The notes beneath the pieces are model-generated. The model was not told the DNA's origin and made no database searches. It saw nothing but the letters and a program-made list of their open reading frames with translations. DNA of 64,000 bases from Candidatus Dietzia intestinipullorum (lineage in GTDB: Bacteria; Actinomycetota; Actinomycetes; Mycobacteriales; Mycobacteriaceae), in NCBI GenBank assembly GCA_019119635.1, contig DWWP01000014.1:1-64000 (forward strand), in the 5' to 3' direction. Both the position numbers and the translations under genes were made by a program. This document shows, in pieces, positions 48,491 to 56,031 of the stretch; position 1 is the first letter of the stretch, and the number at the start of each line of letters is the position of its first letter.

Positions 48491-51031
48491 ATGCGCTCCG
48501 GCCCCATGACGCGGGTGACGCTGCGCAACGTCTCCGCGCACAAGCTGCGATTGGTCCTGTCGGTCCTGGCGGTGGTCCTGGGCACGGCGTTCGTCACGGG
48601 TTCGCTCGTGTTCACCGCCACGCTCAAGGGCACCTTCGACCGGCTGCTCGAGGAGGGCACCGAGGGCCTGTCGGTGATGATCGAGCCCGAGGACCCGCGC
48701 GGTGCGGGCGTGCCGTTCGATCTGGTCGACCGCGTCCGCGAGACGCCCGGCGTGGACGCCGCCGAGCCGGGGGTGTCCGGCACGGTGGTCCTGTTCAACG
48801 CCGACGGGTCCCCGTACCAGACCGGCGGTGCCCCGTCGGAGGGCGTGGAGTGGGTCGACGACGACGAGGCGGTCGGTGGCGTCGGCGAGCTGACCGCGGG
48901 CCACGCCCCCGAGGCCCCCGACCAGGTGCTGCTGCCCGAGGGCGTGCTCGACCAGGCCGGGCTGTCCCTCGGGGACCCCGCGCAGGTGTACACGGTCTCG
49001 CAGGGGATGGTCGACGTCACCGTCGTCGGGACCTACGTCTCCCCGTCGGACACGGGCGGCTACGTGGGTGTCGCGTTCTCCCCGGACACGGCCCGCGAGA
49101 TGTTCACCGACGGCGTCCACGCCCAGAACATCGCCGTCAAGGCCGAGCCGGGCGTCGAGCAGGGCGAGCTGCGGGACCGACTGGCCGCCGAGCTGCCCGA
49201 ACAGAACGTCCGGACGGGCGAGGAGGTCTCCGAGGAGCTCTCCGCCCAGCTGTCGACCATGCTCGATTTCGTCAACTACTTCTTCGTGGCGTTCGGCCTG
49301 ATCGCCCTGCTGGTGGGCACGTTCATCATCTACAACACCTTCTCGATGCTCGTCGCGCAGCGGCTCCGCGAGCTTGCGCTGCTGCGGGCGATCGGCGCGT
49401 CCCGCCGGCAGCTCACGCGCTCGGTGATCGCGGAGGCCGCCCTCACGGGCGTGGTGGGGTCGGTGCTCGGCGTGGTGGCCGGCTTCGGCCTGGCCAAGGG
49501 GATCTTCCTGACCCTCGACGCGTTCGACCTGGGCATCCCGTCCAGCGAGCTGGCGCTCACGCCCACCGCGATCATCACCCCGCTCGTCCTGGGCTTCGTG
49601 GTGACCGTCTTCTCCGCGTGGGCGCCGGCCCGCCGGGCGGGACGCGTGGCACCGGTCCAGGGCATGCGGGTCGGCGCGACCGCGGTCGAGGCCGGCGGCG
49701 CGACCCGCACGGTGCTCGGGTCGTTCGCCGTGGTGTGCGGAATCCTGCTCGCCCTGATCGGCACCTGGCACGACGAGACCTCCACCGGCGCCATCACGGT
49801 GGGGGTCGGCGCGGCCGCGCTGATCATCGGCAGCTTCCTCGTGATGCCCGCGCTGGCCAAGCCCATCGCCGGCGGGATCGGCAGGGTCATCGGAGCGCCC
49901 TTCGGCGCCGTCGGGCGGCTGGCCGCGACCAACGCCGGGCGCAACACCCGTCGCACCGCCGCGACCGCCTTCGCGCTCACCCTGGGCCTCACGCTGGTCG
50001 CGGCGTTCGGCACGCTCGGTGCCACCACCAAGGCCAGCATCGACGGGATCATCGACGACGGACTCGACGCCGACGTGGTGGTGCAGGGCGTCCCGACCGG
50101 CGGGGGGATGCCGATGCCGCTGTCGGCCGGGCTCCCGGACCGGATCGCCGGGGTCGACGGGGTCGACGACGTGGTCTCGTACAGCTTCGGCTACGGCATG
50201 CTCGGCGGCGAGTCCCAGCCGGTCGCGGCGGTACGCGGCCCGGTCGAGGAGCTGGTCAGCGCGACCGTGACCGACGGGTCGATCCAGCCGGGACCCGACT
50301 CGCTGATCGTCTCCTCCGACGTCGCCCGCTCGAACGGCTGGACCATGGGCGCGCAGGTTCCACTCGTCGGACCCGACGGGACGGAGATCGATCTGACGGT
50401 GACCGGCGTCTACTCCGACGCCGAGATCCTCGGGCCGTTCTACATCGGTAACGACACGTACGAGCAGATGATCCCGGAGAACCTCCGCAACACGCAGATG
50501 GTCCTCGCGACCGCGGCGGACGGCACCTCCACGGAGCAGCTGGTGGAGTCGATGACCGACGAGCTGGCCGACATCCCCATCGCCTCGGTGCAGACCAAGC
50601 AGCAGTTCATCGACGTCCAGGCCGGCGGGATCGACCAGTTGCTCACGGTCATCTACGCGCTGCTCGGGCTGGCGCTGGTGATCGCGGTGCTGGGCATCGT
50701 CAACACCCTGGCGCTGTCGGTGATCGAGCGACGCACGGAGATCGGGATGCTGCGCGCCGTGGGCACCCAGCGCTCGCAGATCAGGCGGACGATCAACCTC
50801 GAGTCCACCCAGATCGCGGTGTTCGGGGCACTGGTCGGCGCGGCCGTGGGCGTGTACCTGGGATGGGCCTTCGTCCGGGTGCTGGCCGGCAGTGGCCTGA
50901 CGGCCACCACGATCCCGTGGGCGACCATCGGGATCGTCCTGGTGTGCTCCGCGCTGGTGGGCGTGATCGCCTCACTGTGGCCCGCGCACCGGGCGGCCAG
51001 GACGGATCCGCTCGAGGCGATCGCGGAGTGA
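48491..51031 (+). CDS. ABC transporter permease with two FtsX/MacB modules
   Basis: An 846-aa permease made of two repeats, each with an extracytoplasmic MacB-like domain and an FtsX core. The first core spans about 250-400 (FVAFGLIALLVGTFIIYNTF), with two further helices near 415-460. The second is at the C-terminus (from ~720, YALLGLALVIAVLGIVNTLALSV). Conserved cytosolic loops RELALLRAIGASRRQL and RTEIGMLRAVGTQRSQI contact the ATPase. The substrate is unknown; DevC/LolCE-type lipoprotein or lipid transport is possible. A TetR gene faces its end 8 bp away. Confidence 0.92.
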   Translation: MRSGPMTRVTLRNVSAHKLRLVLSVLAVVLGTAFVTGSLVFTATLKGTFDRLLEEGTEGLSVMIEPEDPRGAGVPFDLVDRVRETPGVDAAEPGVSGTVVLFNADGSPYQTGGAPSEGVEWVDDDEAVGGVGELTAGHAPEAPDQVLLPEGVLDQAGLSLGDPAQVYTVSQGMVDVTVVGTYVSPSDTGGYVGVAFSPDTAREMFTDGVHAQNIAVKAEPGVEQGELRDRLAAELPEQNVRTGEEVSEELSAQLSTMLDFVNYFFVAFGLIALLVGTFIIYNTFSMLVAQRLRELALLRAIGASRRQLTRSVIAEAALTGVVGSVLGVVAGFGLAKGIFLTLDAFDLGIPSSELALTPTAIITPLVLGFVVTVFSAWAPARRAGRVAPVQGMRVGATAVEAGGATRTVLGSFAVVCGILLALIGTWHDETSTGAITVGVGAAALIIGSFLVMPALAKPIAGGIGRVIGAPFGAVGRLAATNAGRNTRRTAATAFALTLGLTLVAAFGTLGATTKASIDGIIDDGLDADVVVQGVPTGGGMPMPLSAGLPDRIAGVDGVDDVVSYSFGYGMLGGESQPVAAVRGPVEELVSATVTDGSIQPGPDSLIVSSDVARSNGWTMGAQVPLVGPDGTEIDLTVTGVYSDAEILGPFYIGNDTYEQMIPENLRNTQMVLATAADGTSTEQLVESMTDELADIPIASVQTKQQFIDVQAGGIDQLLTVIYALLGLALVIAVLGIVNTLALSVIERRTEIGMLRAVGTQRSQIRRTINLESTQIAVFGALVGAAVGVYLGWAFVRVLAGSGLTATTIPWATIGIVLVCSALVGVIASLWPAHRAARTDPLEAIAE

Positions 51032-51039
51032 GGCGGTAG

Positions 51040-51639
51040 CTATCTGCGCAGGCCGAAGAGGTTGCGCGGTCCGCGGTGCTCGTGCCGCGCGAGAGCGGAG
51101 CCGAGGAGTCCGGCGTCGCGCGCGGTGTCGACGTCCTGTCCGGCCAGTCTGCCGAGGGCGTGTTCCCAGACCAGGCCCTCGAACACGGTGAGCAGGTCCA
51201 GCGCCGCGCTCGCGGGGTCGCGCAGGCCGGCGGCGTCGAGCGCGGAGGCGAGGTCGGACGGGTCGAGGAGGGAGGCCACGAGGTCGGTGGTGTCCGCCTC
51301 CCCGGTGAGCTCCACGATGAGTGCCCAGCGGGCCGCGAGCTCGCCCCGGTAGTCGGCGAGGAGCCCGTCGACCATCGACGTCAGCGTCGACAGCACATCG
51401 TCGGCGTCGGAGGAGTCCAACTCCTGGATGCCGGAGACCTCGACGAACCCGCGCAGCAGGGAGATCAGCCGGTCGACGGTGAGGGTGATGAGCTGCGCCC
51501 GCGTGCGGCAGTAGTACGACGTGGACCCCGAGGGGAGCCCCGCCTCGGAGTCGACGGCGCGATGGGTCAGGGCGCGGACACCGTCCCTCGCGACCACCTC
51601 GATCGCGGAATCGGCGATGAGCGTGCGCCTGTCCTCCAT
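51040..51639 (-). CDS. TetR-family regulator, convergent with the ABC exporter
   Basis: A 199-aa repressor. The N-terminal block RTLIADSAIEVVARDGVRAL and the helix-turn-helix LTHRAVDSEAGLPSGSTSYY are of the Rv-type TetR class seen near ABC exporters and desaturases. GGGAG precedes the ATG. It could control the convergent exporter or the desaturase behind it; neither is shown. The C-terminal His/Arg run (HEHRGPRNLFGLRR) is unremarkable. Confidence 0.85.
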   Translation of the reverse strand: MEDRRTLIADSAIEVVARDGVRALTHRAVDSEAGLPSGSTSYYCRTRAQLITLTVDRLISLLRGFVEVSGIQELDSSDADDVLSTLTSMVDGLLADYRGELAARWALIVELTGEADTTDLVASLLDPSDLASALDAAGLRDPASAALDLLTVFEGLVWEHALGRLAGQDVDTARDAGLLGSALARHEHRGPRNLFGLRR

Positions 51640-51765
51640 TGGGGCTCCCGTCGTCGTGGGTGATGGGCGATCGACTCGACCGGTGTAGCGCCGGCCGTCG
51701 ACGATGACCCCCCGGGTCGTGCGTCAGCCTATAGCCGCAGTCACGTTCCGGTGGCCAGAACACGA

Positions 51766-51799
51766 CACGCCCCGACACCGTGATCGGTGTCGGGGCGTG
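51766..51799 (-). terminator. Strong hairpin after the desaturase
   Basis: cacgccccgacaccg and cggtgtcggggcgtg form a perfect 15-bp stem on a 4-nt loop (tgat), 36 bp past the desaturase stop. On the minus strand a short T/G-rich stretch follows. Confidence 0.8.
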
Positions 51800-51835
51800 G
51801 GGCAGGGTGCGTTCAGCCCCCGGGGAAGGCTCCGC

Positions 51836-53074
51836 TCAGGCCGCGGAGCGCTGCTTTCCGGCGCGCCTGGCGCGATTGTGCTTGATCGCGGTCAGCAGGC
51901 CCGAGCGCTGTCCCTCCGGGGTCGGGTAGCTGGTGGGCTGGCCCTCGAACATGCGCTCCGAACGGGTCTCGGGGGCGTCGTCGACGGTCGCGCGGAGCAT
52001 GTGGTTGGGCAGTGACATCTTGGCGATGGTGCGCCACGCCTTGAGGTACTGGACGGGCAGCGGGCCGGCCACGTAGGGCAGGTCGTACTTGCGGCACACC
52101 TCGCGGACGCGCACCGACGCCTCAGCCAGTCGGTTGGACGACATGTCCGGGTAGAGGTGGTGCTCGATCTGGTACGACAGGTTGCCGGACATGAAGTCGA
52201 TGACCGGCCCGCCGGTGAGGTTGGCCGAGCCGAGCATCTGCCGCAGGTACCACTGCGACCGGGTCTCGCCGGCGAGGTCGGACTTGGTGAACTTCTCCGC
52301 GCCGTCGGGGAAGTGGCCGCAGAAGATCACGGCGTTGGTCCACACGTTGCGGATGCCGTTGGCCACGAGGTTCGCGGTGATGGTGGACTTCCAGCCCTTG
52401 CGCGACAGCGCTGGGTACAGGACGTAGTCCTTGACGACCTGCCGGGTGGCCTTCTTGGCGAACAGCGAGACCTTGTGCTTGGTCTCGTCGCGGTCGTCCC
52501 GCCCCTTGACGACCTTGCCCAGCTCGAGGTGCTGGATCCCCACGCCCCACTGGAACAGCAGCGCGAGCGCCGCGTTGTAGACCAGGTTGCCGTAGTAGAA
52601 GGGATGCCAGCGCTGGTCGCGGGTCACCCGGAGCACGCCGTACCCGACGTCGTCGTCCATCCCGACGATGTTGGTGTACTTGTGGTGCATGTAGTTGTGG
52701 GTCTGCTTCCAGTGCTCGGAGGTGCCCACGTTGTCCCACTCCCACGTGGTGGAGTGGATCTCCGGGTCGTTCATCCAGTCCCACTGCCCGTGCATGATGT
52801 TGTGCCCGAGCTCCATGTTCTCGACGATCTTGGACACCCCGAGCGCGCCGGCGCCGATCGTCCAGGCGGTGCGGTTGCGCGAGCTCGTGATGAGCAGGGC
52901 GCGGGCGGCCATCTCGAGACCGCGCTGGAAGCGGATCGTGTTCCGGATATAGGCCGCGTCACGCTCCCCGAGCGAACCGATGATGTCCTGACGAATCTGC
53001 TCGAGCTCGGCGCCGAGCGACTCGACGTCGTCCTCGGACAGGTGCGCGAATTCGGGTACGTCTTTGATTGCCAT
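51836..53074 (-). CDS. Membrane fatty acyl-CoA desaturase (DesA3-like)
   Basis: A 412-aa integral desaturase. Three His boxes hold the di-iron centre: HNIMH (91-95), HNYMHH (126-131) and the variant QIEHH (302-306). It introduces a double bond in acyl-CoA, probably at delta-9, as in the mycobacterial DesA3 that pairs with an oxidoreductase. It lacks a fused cytochrome b5 or reductase domain, so it needs a separate electron donor, not seen here. The ATG at 53074 is followed upstream within 5-33 bp by a large operator-like inverted repeat. Confidence 0.88.
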   Translation of the reverse strand: MAIKDVPEFAHLSEDDVESLGAELEQIRQDIIGSLGERDAAYIRNTIRFQRGLEMAARALLITSSRNRTAWTIGAGALGVSKIVENMELGHNIMHGQWDWMNDPEIHSTTWEWDNVGTSEHWKQTHNYMHHKYTNIVGMDDDVGYGVLRVTRDQRWHPFYYGNLVYNAALALLFQWGVGIQHLELGKVVKGRDDRDETKHKVSLFAKKATRQVVKDYVLYPALSRKGWKSTITANLVANGIRNVWTNAVIFCGHFPDGAEKFTKSDLAGETRSQWYLRQMLGSANLTGGPVIDFMSGNLSYQIEHHLYPDMSSNRLAEASVRVREVCRKYDLPYVAGPLPVQYLKAWRTIAKMSLPNHMLRATVDDAPETRSERMFEGQPTSYPTPEGQRSGLLTAIKHNRARRAGKQRSAA

Positions 53075-53078
53075 GAAG

Positions 53079-53107
53079 CTACGGTACCGTAACTTACGGT
53101 CCCGTAG
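53079..53107. promoter_or_regulatory. Operator-like inverted repeat before the desaturase
   Basis: ctacggtaccgtaa (53079-53092) and its near-complement ttacggtcccgtag (53094-53107) form 14-bp arms with one mismatch, one base apart. Each arm also carries a small palindrome (acggtaccgt and acggtcccgt). The site ends 5 bp from the start codon, where a bound repressor would block initiation. A TetR-type regulator of fatty acid unsaturation is the likely ligand; the neighbour at 51040 is a candidate. Confidence 0.6.
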
Positions 53108-53389
53108 GTAGTGCTGTGCCGGAGATTCTTCGAGCGGCCCTGTCCCGATCTCCTCTTCGGCCCTGCCCCGGCCTCCACTCCGGTCCCGTCGGCGCCACGG
53201 GGTCGAACGGTGTTGCGCATCACAGTGGCGCCCGGCTGCGGCGCCCTGACCTGCCGGGACGGGTGCCGACCACGCTCTGGAAGTCACGGTTGTGTAACGT
53301 CAGGCGGGTTCGGGGCGACAGAGAAGTCGACGTACGCCACAGCGCGGCCCGATCGCCGTGCTGACACAGGAACTACAAGGGGACCCATC
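53108..53389. other. Intergenic region before the 45-aa ORF
   Basis: About 280 bp that should contain the desaturase promoter and that of the plus-strand small ORF. I found no further palindrome, RNA gene or convincing ORF. The sequence tcttcgagcggccctg and later text is ordinary high-GC DNA. Confidence 0.45.
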
Positions 53390-53527
53390 ATGAGCGAGCA
53401 GGGCAGCAACGCCAACGAGATCTTCCTGCAGGCCATTCAGCCTGTCGTGGACATCTTCTGGACCATGGTGTGGTCCGCGACGGGCTCCACGCTGAGCGTG
53501 CCGCGCCCGACCGCGCCGCAGGCCTGA
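53390..53527 (+). CDS. 45-aa small protein with a hydrophobic centre
   Basis: MSEQGSNANEIFLQAIQPVVD continues with IFWTMVWSATGSTLSV and a PRPTAPQA tail. There is one hydrophobic segment (about 12-32), too weak for a sure membrane helix and with no signal site. AAGGGGA stands 7 nt before the ATG. A tandem duplication covers its stop codon and a very strong terminator lies right after, so it is a complete small transcription unit. Its size and lack of leader again recall corynebacterial pore peptides; that is speculation. Confidence 0.55.
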   Translation: MSEQGSNANEIFLQAIQPVVDIFWTMVWSATGSTLSVPRPTAPQA

Positions 53528-53564
53528 CCGGACTGCGCCGCCAGGCCTGACCGGACTGCGCCGC
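53519..53564. repeat. 23-bp perfect tandem duplication over a stop codon
   Basis: caggcctgaccggactgcg plus ccgc occurs twice, head to tail. The first copy contains the stop codon of the 45-aa gene. Its exactness points to a recent event. Confidence 0.85.
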
Positions 53565-53568
53565 GCGA

Positions 53569-53613
53569 ACGGCCCGCCTCACTGACCCGGATCGGGTCGG
53601 CGAGGCGGGCCGT
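53569..53613 (+). terminator. Nested hairpin between the small gene and the SDR gene
   Basis: acggcccgcctc and gaggcgggccgt give a perfect 12-bp stem; inside it gacccg and cgggtc pair around gat. It stands between convergent genes and could stop both transcripts. catattt follows on the plus strand. Confidence 0.75.
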
Positions 53614-53655
53614 CGCATATTTGCCGCCGGCAGGCCTGGCCGTCAGTCCTGACCG

Positions 53656-54516
53656 TCAGAGCCCGAACTTCTCGCTGCCGCCGAGGTCGACCGGGATCGA
53701 CGCGCCGGTGATGCCGGCGCCGACGTCGCTGCACAGGTAGAGCGCCATCGAGGCGATCGCGGACGCTTCGATCCACGGCTCCGGCATCTGGTTCATCCCG
53801 CTGAAGGTCTCCGCCGTGTCCTCGAGGGTGCTGCCCGTGCCGCCGGTCATCATGGCGATCATCGACGGGTTGTCGATCATCGGCGTGCGCACGTTCCCGG
53901 GGTGGATCGAGTTGCAGCGGACGCCGGAGAAGCCGAGCTCGCCGGCCAGCGCCTTCGCGAGTCCCCGGATCGCCCACTTCGACGCGCCGTAGCTGGCGGT
54001 GAACGACCCGCCACGCAGCGCGACCATCGAGCTGATGAGGACGACTGCCCCGCCCCGCCCGGTGGCGAGGATGTGGGGGATCGCCACCGTCGTGGTCACC
54101 CAGGTGCCCTTGAGGTTGATGTCCAGGGTGCTGTCCCATTCTTCCTCCGAGCGTTCCCACGACGCGCCCGGCGCCGGCGAGACGCCGGCGTTGGCGATGA
54201 CGAAGTCGAGTCCGCCCAGCTCGGCGACGCCGTCGTCGACAGCCGCCTGCATCCCCGGCAGATCGCGGACGTCCACCTCGCCCGTGACACAGCGGCGGCC
54301 CAGTGCGCGGACGGCCTCGGCGGTCTCCTCGAGTTCCGCGCCGTCGGCCATCGGGTAGGGGACCGTGTCGATATCGCGACAGAGGTCCAGTGCGATCACG
54401 TCACAGCCCGCCGCGGCGAACGCTTCGCAATGTGCTCGTCCCTGGCCTCGTGCGGCGCCGGTGACCAGCACGACCTTTCCTGACAGGTCCGGCGGGGTGG
54501 TGGCTGGATGGGGCAT
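53656..54516 (-). CDS. Mycofactocin-type short-chain dehydrogenase/reductase
   Basis: A 286-aa SDR. The cofactor loop is TGAARGQGRAH, the structural NAG lies in VIANAGVSPAPG, and the catalytic residues are S..Y..K in SSMVALRG and YGASKWA. The insert between the first strand and helix (DIDTVPYPMA) and GQGRAH mark the actinobacterial group that keeps NAD bound tightly and works with mycofactocin as electron acceptor. No mycofactocin gene is in the window. The substrate is probably an alcohol. GGAGGAG precedes the ATG. Confidence 0.8.
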   Translation of the reverse strand: MPHPATTPPDLSGKVVLVTGAARGQGRAHCEAFAAAGCDVIALDLCRDIDTVPYPMADGAELEETAEAVRALGRRCVTGEVDVRDLPGMQAAVDDGVAELGGLDFVIANAGVSPAPGASWERSEEEWDSTLDINLKGTWVTTTVAIPHILATGRGGAVVLISSMVALRGGSFTASYGASKWAIRGLAKALAGELGFSGVRCNSIHPGNVRTPMIDNPSMIAMMTGGTGSTLEDTAETFSGMNQMPEPWIEASAIASMALYLCSDVGAGITGASIPVDLGGSEKFGL

Positions 54517-54599
54517 GGGCGGGGTCTCCTCCGATGTGCGGTCGTGCCGGCTCCGGCATGCTGGAAGTCACGTAGACGACCAGATAGGTAGTGATCATC

Positions 54600-56006
54600 A
54601 TGCTGCAACGGACACTTGTTCTAGTGGATACTTCATATCTACTCGCCAGCTTCTACAACTCGTGGGACGAGGGCGCGAGGGGGCAGTTGGAGATTTCCCT
54701 CGCCACGGTCGTGCACCGGATCGACCAGGTTGCGCACGGTCTGGTCGATCAGCCCGTACAGAGGCAGAACTGGTACGACGGGATCCCGGATTCGGGGCCG
54801 CACCGTTACCAGCGCACGCTGCGCGTTATCGAAGGGGTCCAGCTCCGGGCGGGGCAGCTCATCGAGTGGGGTGATCGGCGGACCCAGAAGGCCGTCGACA
54901 CGCTTCTCGTGGCGGACATGATCCAGGCTGCCTACCGCGGGCACTGTTCCGACATGGTGCTGGTGACCGGCGATGCGGACATGATCCCGGGCGTGCGGGT
55001 GGCCGTGGACGCGGGGGTCCGGATGCACCTGGTGGGCTTCGGGTGGGACTCCATTTCCTCTGCGCTCCGCCACGCGTGTGACACCACCACGGTGCTCGAG
55101 CCGCGCACCGATTTCCATGACGCGATGCAGATCCGCGTGCTCGAGGGGCCGATCCCGCCCAAGGTGCGGGCGACCCCGGCGCGCCCGGCGCATCCCGGGG
55201 ACGAGGGGCACGAACCCGAGGTCGATGAGGCCGTCGGGATGGTCGGGGTGGACCTCCGCTCCGACCGGGCGGCCGCGACGTCCGTGGCCGACGAAGCCCG
55301 ACTCACCGTTGCCGACGAGGAGCGCGCCGCGGACGCCGAGGAGCTCGCCGCCGACGAGCAGGACTGCGCCACGATCGCCGAGACCGGCCGTCCCGGGCCT
55401 CCGACGCCCGCCACCGTCGCGGCGGCCACCGCGCCGGGGCAGACTTCCGGCCCGCAGGCCCCCGGCACACCGAAGCCCGGACCGCAGGCCCCCGGCCGGA
55501 CTCCCGGCCCGACCCCGGACTCCTCGGCGGGCGCGCCCTCGGCCGGCGGTGCGGCGGCGGGCAAGGAGTCAGCAGGCAAGGCGGCCGTAGACAAGGCTTC
55601 CGGTGGCACCGCCACCGCCCGCGCCGCCACCGGCAAGTCCGGAGCCGCCGGTCAGGCCGGCGAGCCTGCTCGCCCGAGCCCGTCGATGATGGCACCGCAT
55701 CGTCGTCCGTTGCGGTCCAAGTTCGTGCCGCTCTCGGAGGAGGTGTGGACCTCGTCGGGGGAGCAGACGCCCTTCGACGTGGGCCAGCAGTACGCCGCCT
55801 GGTGGTATGAGCAGGCGGCGTCGGAGGAGCAACGCGATCAGGCGCATCTCCTCTCCGGCGGGGGTTTGCCGCACGAGGTGGATCGCCCGTTGCTGCAGTT
55901 CGCATGCCAGATGCTCAACGAGTTCACGCTCACCGAAGCCCAGCGGGTCCGCCTGCGGGACGGGTTCCACGAGGGGATCCGCACCGTGCTGCTCAAGCAC
56001 CGCTGA
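54600..56006 (+). CDS. NYN-domain protein with a long disordered middle
   Basis: A 468-aa protein. The N-terminal NYN/PIN-like nuclease domain (~1-165) has the acids in LVLVDTSYLL, DTLLVADMIQAA and VLVTGDADMIPGV, so metal-dependent RNA cleavage is likely by family. The middle (~190-360) is Ala/Gly/Pro/Glu-rich and looks disordered. The C-terminal ~100 residues are helical (FDVGQQYAAWWYEQAASEEQ onward) and resemble no domain I know. Start: ATG 54600, or GTG 9 bp before it. It is divergent from the SDR gene. The target is unknown. Confidence 0.7.
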   Translation: MLQRTLVLVDTSYLLASFYNSWDEGARGQLEISLATVVHRIDQVAHGLVDQPVQRQNWYDGIPDSGPHRYQRTLRVIEGVQLRAGQLIEWGDRRTQKAVDTLLVADMIQAAYRGHCSDMVLVTGDADMIPGVRVAVDAGVRMHLVGFGWDSISSALRHACDTTTVLEPRTDFHDAMQIRVLEGPIPPKVRATPARPAHPGDEGHEPEVDEAVGMVGVDLRSDRAAATSVADEARLTVADEERAADAEELAADEQDCATIAETGRPGPPTPATVAAATAPGQTSGPQAPGTPKPGPQAPGRTPGPTPDSSAGAPSAGGAAAGKESAGKAAVDKASGGTATARAATGKSGAAGQAGEPARPSPSMMAPHRRPLRSKFVPLSEEVWTSSGEQTPFDVGQQYAAWWYEQAASEEQRDQAHLLSGGGLPHEVDRPLLQFACQMLNEFTLTEAQRVRLRDGFHEGIRTVLLKHR

Positions 56007-56031
56007 GTCCGGCGCGGATCGCGCTACCGAC

